Source of the DNA: Tannerella sp.
GTDB lineage: Bacteria; Bacteroidota; Bacteroidia; Bacteroidales; Tannerellaceae
Assembly (NCBI GenBank): GCA_031283915.1
Contig: JAITAY010000027.1
Location: 1 to 5,360, forward strand
Reading direction: 5' to 3'
Length of the DNA stretch: 5,360 nt
Positions 1 through 5,354 of the stretch are shown in pieces; within the stretch, counting starts at the first letter, position 1, and the number at the start of each line of letters is the position of its first letter. The translations under genes and the position numbers were made by a program. The notes below the pieces were generated by a model, which was given only the letters and a program-made list of their open reading frames with translations, had not been told where the DNA came from and ran no database searches.

Positions 1-36
1 ATGATCATCCGCTTTGAACGCTACGACGTCCGCTGA
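1..36 (+). CDS. C-terminal tail of an upstream gene (partial)
   Basis: Frame 1 is open from the first base and ends at TGA (34-36), giving a tail that reads MIIRFERYDVR. The other two forward frames are closed almost at once, so if an upstream + strand gene runs into the window, this is its end. The opening ATG is probably an internal Met codon. Eleven residues are too few to name a family. The assignment rests only on the open frame and the matching orientation of the genes downstream. Confidence 0.35.
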   Translation: MIIRFERYDVR

Positions 37-70
37 CGGCGCCCTGCGGTCAATTACACAATTATACAAA

Positions 71-129
71 AACACGGAGACACAGAGACACAGAGATTTT
101 TTCCCCTGTGTTCTCTGTGCCTCCGTGTT
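71..129. repeat. 59-base near-perfect inverted repeat (REP/MITE-like hairpin)
   Basis: The left arm (71-93, beginning AACACGGAGACACAGAGACA) pairs with the right arm (106-129). There is one A/C mismatch and one extra base in the right arm, which leaves a 12-base T/C-rich centre. Sequences of this CACGGAGACACAGAG type are familiar from memory as dispersed intergenic repeats in many environmental and gut bacterial genomes, but no copy number can be established here. The element sits between the end of the upstream gene and the promoter region of the oxidoreductase gene. It might end upstream transcription, but no U-tract follows the stem on the + strand, so it is annotated as a repeat and not as a terminator. 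Confidence 0.8.
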
Positions 130-153
130 GTAATGTATCTCGGAGTTTTTTCG

Positions 154-161
154 TACGTTTG
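154..161 (+). promoter_or_regulatory. Candidate Bacteroidetes -7 box for unit A
   Basis: TACGTTTG matches the Bacteroidetes -7 consensus TAnnTTTG at all fixed positions and lies 22 bases before the ATG at 184. No good -33 TTTG is found 19-20 bases upstream: the nearest candidates are GTTG at 127-130 (spacing too long) and AATG at 132-135. The start site would fall around 167-170, leaving a very short leader. This is plausible but rests on one element only. Confidence 0.4.
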
Positions 162-183
162 CACGTTTCTTGAATAGTGTCAA

Positions 184-1236
184 ATGGAAAAAATAAAGAC
201 AGGAATTGCTTCTTACGGTCTCTCGGGGCAGGTGTTTCATGCGCCGTTCCTCCATACGCATCCGCAGTTTGAACTTGCGGCCATCGCCGAACGGAGTAAA
301 GACCTCGCTCGCGCACGTTATCCGCAAGCCCGTATCGTCCGCCGCTACGACGACCTGCTGGCAATGGACGATCTGGAACTGATCGTGGTCAATACGCCCG
401 ATTCCACGCATTACGAATATGCCCGCAGGGCGCTGGAGGCCGGGAAGCAGGTGATCGTGGAAAAGCCTTTTACCAATACGGTTGCGGAAGGCGAGCGTCT
501 GATTGCCCTGGCCGAAAGGCAGGGCTGTATGCTGGGCGTATACCAAAACCGGCGCTGGGATGCCGACTATCTGACCGTGAAAGAAATCCTGGAAAAAGGA
601 CTGATCGGGCAAGTCGTTGAGTTTGAATCCACGTTTGCCCGATACCGGAATTACATCCAGCCCGGTACCTGGAAAGAACAGGAAGGAGGGATGACATACA
701 ATCTCGGTTCACACCTGATCGACCAGAGCGTGGCGCTTTTCGGCGTGCCCAAAGCCGTCTTTGCCGACATCGCGATTCTCCGCAGGGGAGGCGTGGTGGA
801 CGATTATTTCATCCTGCACCTGCTTCGCCCGTCCGGCGCTCCGGAGGTGCGTATCACATTGAAAGCCGGCTATCTGATGTGTGAACCCGAACCGCGGTTT
901 GTTCTCCACGGCACGGAAGGCTCTTATGTGAAATACGGCGTAGACAAACAGGAAGCGCTGCTCAAAAACGGCGCCGTACCGGATGCGCCCGACTGGGGTG
1001 CGGAAGACGAAACGGAATGGGGATGGTTGCATACCGGAAAGGAGGGTCGGCGTAAATATCCCAGCCGGCGAGGTCATTACGGCGAATTTTACGAATCGGT
1101 ATACCGGCATTTGCGTCAAGGTGTCGCCCTGCCGACGGATGCGCGAAGCGTGTTGCCGGTGATCCGCATCATCGAGGCTGCTTTCGAAAGCTGCTGCCGC
1201 AGGACGGTCGTCCGCTTGACGAATACATGCTCATGA
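184..1236 (+). CDS. Gfo/Idh/MocA-family oxidoreductase, IolW/YdgJ-like
   Basis: This is predicted to be a cytoplasmic NAD(P)-dependent dehydrogenase acting on a sugar, polyol or inositol. Its 350 residues are normal for the family. The N-terminal Rossmann fold (about 1-122) carries the nucleotide-binding turn SYGLSG (10-15), followed by VFHAPFL. The EKP motif typical of the family is at 93-95 and YQNRRWD at 120-126. The C-terminal domain has NLGSHLID (173-180), where His177 is the likely catalytic residue. The segment YVKYGVDKQEALL (248-260), a nearby DWG, and the ending VIRIIEAA resemble, from memory, Bacillus IolW (NADP-dependent scyllo-inositol dehydrogenase). The first glycine of the usual GxGxxG is Ser10, and Asn173 stands where IolW has Asp. 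ATG 184 is the only start, because an in-frame TAG lies at 175-177. There is no strong Shine-Dalgarno site. A PfkB kinase follows 10 bases later, probably co-transcribed. The family is secure; the substrate is not known. Confidence 0.92.
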   Translation: MEKIKTGIASYGLSGQVFHAPFLHTHPQFELAAIAERSKDLARARYPQARIVRRYDDLLAMDDLELIVVNTPDSTHYEYARRALEAGKQVIVEKPFTNTVAEGERLIALAERQGCMLGVYQNRRWDADYLTVKEILEKGLIGQVVEFESTFARYRNYIQPGTWKEQEGGMTYNLGSHLIDQSVALFGVPKAVFADIAILRRGGVVDDYFILHLLRPSGAPEVRITLKAGYLMCEPEPRFVLHGTEGSYVKYGVDKQEALLKNGAVPDAPDWGAEDETEWGWLHTGKEGRRKYPSRRGHYGEFYESVYRHLRQGVALPTDARSVLPVIRIIEAAFESCCRRTVVRLTNTCS

Positions 1237-1246
1237 CTATCTTTTA

Positions 1247-2155
1247 ATGAAAAAATCAACAATGAATAAATTTGAATTGTGTTGCATCGGCCATATCACG
1301 CTGGACAAAGTGGTGACGCCGAAAAGTACCGTCCACATGCCGGGCGGAACCTCCTTTTACGTTTCCAGCGCAATCCTTCACCTGAAAGGGATTGACTACT
1401 CGTTAGTGACGGCAGTAGGCGCTTCCGAAATGGCCGTGGTGGACGAGTTACGGGCAAAAGGCGTCCGGGTCACCGTGCACCCGAGCGCTCATTCCGTCTG
1501 TTTCGAGAATATCTATGGCGAGAATCAGAACAACCGCACCCAGCGCGTACGGGCGAAAGCCAACCCGTTTACGGTCGAGCAGTTGAAAGATACGGAAGCA
1601 AATATTTTCCATCTGGGTGCACTGCTGGCCGACGATTTCTCGCCGGAAGTGGTAAAATACCTTGCAGGCAAAGCGCTCGTATCGGTCGATTCGCAGGGAT
1701 ACCTGCGTGAAGTACGGGACACGCAAGTCTATGCCATTGACTGGAAAGGGAAGAAGGAGATCTTGAAATACGTACATTTCCTGAAGGCAAACGAACACGA
1801 GATGGCCATACTGACCGGCTATACCGATGTTCGTTTAGCTGCCGGGCAGTTGGCCGGCTGGGGTGTCAGGGAAGTACTGATCACCCTGGGCGATATGGGT
1901 TCGATCCTTTATGACGGAAACGTCTTTTACCGGATTCCGGCCTATCTGCCTCACGAAATCGTGGATGCCACCGGATGCGGCGACACCTACATGGCAGGCT
2001 ATCTGTATCAACGCGCCAGAGGCGTCGGGATGGAAGAAGCCGGTCGTTTTGCCGCCGCGCTGTCCACATTGAAGATCGAGCGTTCCGGCCCCGTACAGGC
2101 TTCTTGTGAAGACGTCGTCCGCTGCATGCAAACCCGTAAACAGCGGATGCCGTAA
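1247..2155 (+). CDS. PfkB/ribokinase-family carbohydrate kinase
   Basis: This is predicted to be a cytoplasmic ATP-dependent kinase for a sugar, nucleoside or polyol. In 302 residues the family landmarks appear in order: an N-terminal strand with CCIGHITLD (12-20), the substrate-side di-glycine MPGGTSF (31-37; Gly33-Gly34), the NxxE motif in KANEHE (Asn182, Glu185) linked to Mg/phosphate binding, TLGDMGS (213-219), and the second PfkB signature DATGCGDTYMAGYL (240-253). In that signature Thr242-Gly243-Cys244-Gly245 forms the anion hole and Asp246 is the expected catalytic base. The start could be ATG 1247 or ATG 1262 (Met6); the second gives the more usual N-terminus MNKFELCCIG. The gene lies 10 bases after the oxidoreductase stop, so the two probably share one transcript. 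PfkB relatives include inositol kinases, which would fit an IolW-like neighbour, but that is inference only. Confidence 0.9.
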   Translation: MKKSTMNKFELCCIGHITLDKVVTPKSTVHMPGGTSFYVSSAILHLKGIDYSLVTAVGASEMAVVDELRAKGVRVTVHPSAHSVCFENIYGENQNNRTQRVRAKANPFTVEQLKDTEANIFHLGALLADDFSPEVVKYLAGKALVSVDSQGYLREVRDTQVYAIDWKGKKEILKYVHFLKANEHEMAILTGYTDVRLAAGQLAGWGVREVLITLGDMGSILYDGNVFYRIPAYLPHEIVDATGCGDTYMAGYLYQRARGVGMEEAGRFAAALSTLKIERSGPVQASCEDVVRCMQTRKQRMP

Positions 2156-2202
2156 GGGTGACTTCCCGCGGATCTCTGCAACTGTACACGGCATGTTTTT
2201 TT
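2147..2202 (+). terminator. Candidate intrinsic terminator of unit A, overlapping the kinase stop codon
   Basis: ATGCCGT (2147-2153) pairs perfectly with ACGGCAT (2188-2194). A run of seven T (2196-2202) follows after one G. The left arm includes the last codons and the first base of the TAA stop at 2153-2155. The loop is long (34 bases) and contains a small GGG/CCC stem (2156-2158 with 2165-2167). The T-run and position support termination, but the long loop and 7-bp stem make it a weaker example than usual. Confidence 0.45.
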
Positions 2203-2272
2203 CAAATAATGAATGAGTCATGATGTAGAGCCATGCAAGGGCGCTTCGGCAAGCATGTATCCTTTACCTTTG

Positions 2273-2303
2273 TTTGACAATATGCAAAGATTTCATATCT
2301 TTG
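2273..2303 (+). promoter_or_regulatory. Bacteroidetes-type promoter for unit B
   Basis: TTTG (2273-2276) is followed after exactly 19 bases by TATCTTTG (2296-2303). This fits the Bacteroidetes primary sigma consensus TTTG-N19/20-TAnnTTTG at every fixed base. A second TTTG at 2269-2272 is spaced 23 bases and is less suitable. Transcription would begin around 2309-2312, giving a leader of roughly 35 bases, rich in A and T, before ATG 2345. This is the best single taxonomic marker in the window. Confidence 0.8.
2285..2303. promoter_or_regulatory. Dyad overlapping the -7 box (possible operator)
   Basis: CAAAGAT (2285-2291) and ATCTTTG (2297-2303) form a perfect 7-bp inverted repeat around a 5-base centre. 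The right half covers most of the -7 element of the unit B promoter. A dimeric regulator binding here would block the promoter, but the dyad could also be chance, because half of it is fixed by the promoter consensus. Confidence 0.35.
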
Positions 2304-2344
2304 TCCGCCGAAATATAAAGAATAAAGATAATTAGTTGGACACA

Positions 2345-3649
2345 ATGATAAAAAGCGAGGCGCTCCCGTATCTTCCGCATGACCGGATCTGCGCCTTTCA
2401 GAAGAAAAAACTTTCGGAAACGCTGGCATATGCCGCTTCCCGCTCGCCTTATTACAGGGAACTGTTTGCAAAAGAGAAAATAGAGGTTTCGAAGATTCAC
2501 TGCGCGGAAGATTTACGCCACATACCCGTGACCACCAAACAGGATTTGCAGCTCCGCAACGCAGAGTTCCTCTGCGTACCGCCTGCCGACGTACTGGACT
2601 ATGTGACGACTTCGGGTACGCTGGGTGAACCGGTCACCTTTGCGCTGACCCGCTCCGACCTGGAACGCCTGGCGCTGAGTGAGTATCTTTCATACCAGTT
2701 CTGCGGTTGCAGCAGCCGGGACATCCTGCAACTGATGGTCACGAACGACCGCTGTTTCATGGCAGGACTGGCCAGCCTGTTCGGCAGTTTCCGGTTCGGT
2801 TCGGGCATCATCCGCTCGGGCAACGGGATTCCGGAGCTGCAATGGAACCTGATTCGCCGGATTCACCCGACGGTGTGCGTCTGCGTACCGTCGTTCATCC
2901 TGAAACTGATTGAATTTGCCGAGGCGCAGGGCATTGATTACCGCCGGTCGCCGCTGAAAAAGGCGGTCTGCGTAGGGGAGAGCCTGCGCACCGGCGAACT
3001 TGGGTACAGTATCCTGGGGGAGAAAATCCACACCCTTTGGCCGGAGCTTTCCCTTTATTCCAATTATGCGTCCACCGAAATGCAGTCCTCTTTCATGGAA
3101 TGTGAAAAACAGTGCGGCGCCCATCACAAGCCTGACCTGACGGTCGTGGAATTTCTGGACGACCACAATCAACCCGTCCGCGAAGGCGAGCCGGGCGAAA
3201 TCACCGTAACCACGCTGGGCGTGGAAGGTATGCCGGTGATTCGCTTCAAAACGGGTGACATCTGCCTTCATTTCGAGGAACCCTGTGCCTGCGGACGCCA
3301 TTCGTTGCGGTTAGGTCCCATCCTCGGACGCAAGGGACAGATGATCAAATACAAGGGCACGACGCTGTACCCGCCGGCGCTGTACGACGTGCTGGACAAT
3401 ATCCCGGAAATAAAGAACTACATCGTGGAGGTATACACGAACACAATCGGCACGGACAGCATCAGCATCCGCGTGGGTAGCACCGGCAACAGCGAAGCGT
3501 TTGTAAAGCAGATCAAAGACCTGTTCCGGTCGAAGATTCGCGTGGCGCCGGACATTATCTTTGAACCGGTCGAACTGATTGCCCGGAAGCAGTTCCCCCC
3601 GACCAGCCGGAAACTGATCAAGTTTTTTGACTACAGGGAGGGAAAATAA
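2345..3649 (+). CDS. PaaK-type adenylate-forming enzyme (phenylacetate-CoA ligase family)
   Basis: This is predicted to be a cytoplasmic ATP-dependent acid activator that makes an acyl-adenylate and then probably a CoA thioester. At 434 residues it matches the short PaaK/coenzyme F390 synthetase-like branch of the ANL superfamily. Numbered from ATG 2345, visible motifs are the phosphate-binding loop TTSGTLGEPV (88-97), SNYASTE (239-245) in the acyl-adenylate-binding position, and RFKTGD (300-305), whose Asp would contact the ribose. Cys253, Cys257 with following His-His, and CACGR (314-318) resemble the Cys/His set seen in PaaK proteins and may bind metal. The C-terminal lid begins near LGRKGQMIKYKG (326-337) and ends with a Lys-rich SRKLIKFFD. 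A TTG at 2336 would add three residues, but the ATG is preferred. Its own promoter lies upstream and a HAD phosphatase follows 3 bases later. The lid diverges from classical PaaK, so phenylacetate should not be assumed as substrate. Confidence 0.87.
   Translation: MIKSEALPYLPHDRICAFQKKKLSETLAYAASRSPYYRELFAKEKIEVSKIHCAEDLRHIPVTTKQDLQLRNAEFLCVPPADVLDYVTTSGTLGEPVTFALTRSDLERLALSEYLSYQFCGCSSRDILQLMVTNDRCFMAGLASLFGSFRFGSGIIRSGNGIPELQWNLIRRIHPTVCVCVPSFILKLIEFAEAQGIDYRRSPLKKAVCVGESLRTGELGYSILGEKIHTLWPELSLYSNYASTEMQSSFMECEKQCGAHHKPDLTVVEFLDDHNQPVREGEPGEITVTTLGVEGMPVIRFKTGDICLHFEEPCACGRHSLRLGPILGRKGQMIKYKGTTLYPPALYDVLDNIPEIKNYIVEVYTNTIGTDSISIRVGSTGNSEAFVKQIKDLFRSKIRVAPDIIFEPVELIARKQFPPTSRKLIKFFDYREGK
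3635..3641 (+). promoter_or_regulatory. Shine-Dalgarno-like site ahead of the HAD gene
   Basis: AGGGAGG lies inside the last codons of the PaaK-like gene, 11 bases before ATG 3653. The upstream stop TAA (3647-3649) and this ATG are 3 bases apart. That arrangement suits translational coupling, with ribosomes ending the first gene and restarting on the second. Confidence 0.5.
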
Positions 3650-3652
3650 CGG

Positions 3653-4438
3653 ATGAACCGGATCAAAGCTGTTTTTTTCGATATAGACGGGACGTTGGTC
3701 AGCTTCAAGACCCATCGCGTATCGCCGTCGACGCTTGCTGCGCTTGACGCTCTGCGGGATGGTGGAGTAAAAATTTTTGTGGCCACAGGACGGATGCTGC
3801 CGATGATCGACGTGCTCGACGGGATTCCGTTCGACGGCTACATCACCTACAATGGCGCTTACTGTGTCGACGCCGGTCGCCGGAACGTCATATACACGTG
3901 TCCCGTTCCGCAGGAAGATTTGGAGGCGCTGGTGCATCACCTGGAAAAAGACCCTTTTCCAGTGGCTTTCATGCCGGAAGATGCCATCACCATCAATTGC
4001 ATAAACGACGGGGTCAGGGAGGTGGCGCGGAAGATCGACTTCTCGCTTCCGCGCGTGGAAGACCCGCGGAAGACGATCCGCAGGAAAGTATTCCAGTTCA
4101 GTCCGTACGTGGATGAAGAAAAAATGCGGTATCTGGAGCAGCATGTGATTCCACATTGCGTGGCGAGCCGCTGGATGCCGCTGTTTGCCGATGTAAACGT
4201 ACGCGGCGTCAGCAAGCAGACCGGCATCGACCGGATGCTGGAATACTGCGGCCTGGATCTCGGCGAGACCATGGCTTTCGGTGACGGCGGCAACGACATC
4301 CCCATGCTCCGGCACGCAGCCATCGGCGTGGCGATGGGCAATGCGGCCGACCACGTGAAAGCGGCTGCCGACTACACAACGGCATCGGTCGACGACGACG
4401 GCATCGCACAGGCATTCCGCCATTTCGGATTGCTGTAA
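3653..4438 (+). CDS. Cof-type HAD-IIB family hydrolase (phosphatase)
   Basis: This is predicted to be a cytoplasmic Mg-dependent phosphatase acting on a small phosphorylated metabolite such as a sugar phosphate or a cofactor phosphate. Its 261 residues are typical of the Cof subfamily. All four HAD motifs are present: motif I FFDIDGTL (8-15; nucleophile Asp10, acid/base Asp12), motif II ATGR (44-47; Thr45), motif III Lys188 in GVSKQTG, and motif IV GDGGND (210-215; Asp211, Asp215). The C2B cap lies between motifs II and III (about 80-180). It follows the PaaK-like gene after 3 bases with a Shine-Dalgarno-like site, so it is almost certainly co-transcribed. Family members are often promiscuous, so the substrate stays open. 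The gene ends 43 bases before a long hairpin that may end the transcript. Confidence 0.93.
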   Translation: MNRIKAVFFDIDGTLVSFKTHRVSPSTLAALDALRDGGVKIFVATGRMLPMIDVLDGIPFDGYITYNGAYCVDAGRRNVIYTCPVPQEDLEALVHHLEKDPFPVAFMPEDAITINCINDGVREVARKIDFSLPRVEDPRKTIRRKVFQFSPYVDEEKMRYLEQHVIPHCVASRWMPLFADVNVRGVSKQTGIDRMLEYCGLDLGETMAFGDGGNDIPMLRHAAIGVAMGNAADHVKAAADYTTASVDDDGIAQAFRHFGLL

Positions 4439-4481
4439 ATCTTCGGGCGTCGGCTGGTTGTGTCCGGTATATGCTTTAGAG

Positions 4482-4587
4482 GTTGCCCGGAAATAAACCG
4501 TACAAATTTGCGGAAGATGTTTTTTCAGGATGAAATACCGCGAAAAACAGACCCGTAAATGTGCGGTTTATTTTCGGGCAACTTTTT
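4482..4587 (+). terminator. Long (~100-base) stem-loop after unit B: terminator or structured RNA
   Basis: The outer stem pairs 4482-4504 with 4560-4582, 23 pairs without a gap. Two of these are G.U on the + strand (4490/4574 and 4501/4563). After a 2-base bulge (AA 4505-4506), seven more pairs join 4507-4513 with 4553-4559, including one G.U (4510/4556). Inside the 39-base loop, TGTTTTT (4518-4524) can pair with AAAAACA (4543-4549). Five T (4583-4587) follow the outer stem directly. Being 43 bases after the HAD stop, with a T-run, it could terminate unit B, though it is far longer than a usual intrinsic terminator. All three imperfect pairs are allowed only in + strand RNA, which favours a transcribed structure over a DNA-level palindrome. 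Confidence 0.5.
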
Positions 4588-4631
4588 ACACCCGATGCGT
4601 TATTATACTGGGCACGGCATGATTTTGTGAT

Positions 4632-4796
4632 ATGGTTTCCAGATGGCTTCAATGAAACAGGAGGCAGTCCTCACAGGATTCCGAAGATTTCAGACTGAAA
4701 TGTTCGCAGTCCGGCAGGATTCCGAAGATTTCAGCCTGAAATGTTCACAGTCCGGCAGGATTCCGAAGATTTCAGTCTGAAACGGATGCAGTCTTC
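4632..4796. repeat. Tandem array of 41-base palindromic units (three clear copies plus one degenerate)
   Basis: Units lie at 4674-4714, 4715-4755 and 4756-4796, with no spacer. The first two are identical at 39 of 41 positions. The third matches for its first 27 bases, apart from the centre base, and then diverges. A worn copy of about 42 bases precedes them (4632-4673), best seen in its TGAAA and CAGTCC segments. Each unit contains TTTCAG-N-CTGAAA. In unit 1 this extends to a 37-base imperfect palindrome (4676-4712; 15 of 18 positions symmetric). The centre base is A, C and T in the three units. No variable spacers are present, so this is not a CRISPR array. Confidence 0.85.
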
Positions 4797-4944
4797 GCAA
4801 ATTTCACTGTTTTAAACCGCGCGAAGTATAAGCCAACAAAATTGTAACTATTCGCCACAAAAGCAATTCGTTTTTTGAAATCACTCGATTTCCAGCGTGT
4901 ACTTATCATTATACTGCACGCGATATTGTTTTATGCATAAAGAG

Positions 4945-4958
4945 GTGGTTAGTGGTTA
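4945..4958 (+). repeat. Short direct repeat GTGGTTA x2
   Basis: GTGGTTA occurs twice without a gap (4945-4951 and 4952-4958) and is followed by G and a run of eight A. It is small, has no known role, and lies inside the left part of the larger inverted-repeat element. Confidence 0.5.
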
Positions 4959-5028
4959 GAAAAAAAAGTGCAACAGCGCCTCCGCAGGGCTTGAGCCACA
5001 TCCCCCCACATTGCCGTCCGTTTTAATT

Positions 5029-5235
5029 CAATGTCATCAAGTTGAGATTTTGTTTCCGGCATCCCGTCAGGGATGCATCGCCCGGTAGATAAACCGGTAT
5101 AACCCTATATTGCATCCTGTTAAGGATGCATCCCTGACGGGATGCGGATAGAGACGTCGCAAAAATGCTACCGGGCGATGCATCCCGATCGGGATGCTCT
5201 ACTACCGCCTTTTAGCGCTTAACTTGATGACATTG
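5029..5235. repeat. 207-base nested palindromic core with GCATCCC/GGGATGC hairpins
   Basis: The outer arms CAATGTCATCAAGTT (5029-5043) and AACTTGATGACATTG (5221-5235) are perfect reverse complements, and three further pairs (one G.U) extend them inward. Inner arms 5059-5088 and 5168-5197 match at 27 of 30 positions, including a perfect 19-base block (5070-5088 with 5168-5186). Four small hairpins share the form GCATCCY-N4-RGGATGC: 5059-5076 (loop GTCA), 5112-5129 (loop GTTA), 5128-5145 (loop TGAC) and 5180-5197 (centre GATC). The first and third are exact reverse complements of each other. This resembles dispersed REP/BIME-like intergenic repeats recalled from Bacteroidota genomes; copy number cannot be tested here. 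Confidence 0.85.
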
Positions 5236-5304
5236 GGCTTTAGCCGACGGGCAAGAAGGCGTGTGGGCGGATGCCCTTTTCTATGCTGACAGGCAATGCA
5301 CGAA

Positions 5305-5326
5305 ACTATACCGTGTGCAGTATAGT
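5305..5326. repeat. Hairpin ACTATAC / GTATAGT
   Basis: A perfect 7-bp stem (5305-5311 with 5320-5326) encloses an 8-base loop, CGTGTGCA. It overlaps the right arm of the outer inverted repeat. CTGACA (5286-5291) and TGTCAG (5337-5342) flank it as another possible pair. No T-run follows, so it is not called a terminator. Confidence 0.55.
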
Positions 5327-5354
5327 AGAGGGCGGTTGTCAGGCAAGCGGCGTT

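Larger units (their letters stand above)
4910..5324. mobile_element. Possible MITE-like element bounded by 22-base inverted repeats
   Basis: The left arm (4910-4931, starting TATACTGCAC) matches the reverse complement of the right arm (5303-5324, ending GTGCAGTATA) at 19 of 22 positions. Inside, GGCTTGAGCC (4988-4997) and GGCTTTAGCC (5236-5245) lie about 56-57 bases from their nearest arm on each side, and the perfect nested core is 5029-5235. There is no transposase, and no clear target-site duplication is visible at the ends. A non-autonomous palindromic element is one reading. Several unrelated palindromic repeats side by side is the other. Confidence 0.45.

Noticed and set aside
62..364. 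Small - strand open frame of 100 codons
   Set aside because: It overlaps the start of the oxidoreductase gene, and its C-terminal part (SVSLCLRVFV) is only a translation of the inverted repeat at 71-129.
2156..2335. Riboswitch or leader peptide between units A and B
   Set aside because: The predicted leader after the promoter is only about 35 bases and AT-rich, too short for a known riboswitch. No small open frame with a plausible start stands out.
2336..2347. TTG start at 2336 for the PaaK-like gene
   Set aside because: It adds only three residues ahead of ATG 2345, with no better ribosome-binding context. ATG is the more likely start.
2690..3301. - strand open frame of 203 codons
   Set aside because: It lies wholly opposite the PaaK-like gene and shows no domain, promoter or plausible start context.
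3311..4423. Long - strand open frame of 370 codons
   Set aside because: It lies opposite the end of the PaaK-like gene and nearly all of the HAD gene, both of which carry complete family motifs. Its translation shows no recognisable domain, so it is a shadow of GC-rich + strand coding.
4674..4796. CRISPR array
   Set aside because: The 41-base units are directly contiguous and near-identical throughout, with no variable spacers. No cas-like gene is present in the window.
5265..5280. Intrinsic terminator GGGC-GGAT-GCCC-TTTT
   Set aside because: The stem is only 4 bp and the T-run only four. With no gene just upstream, a terminator call is not justified; it is mentioned only as part of the intergenic stretch.
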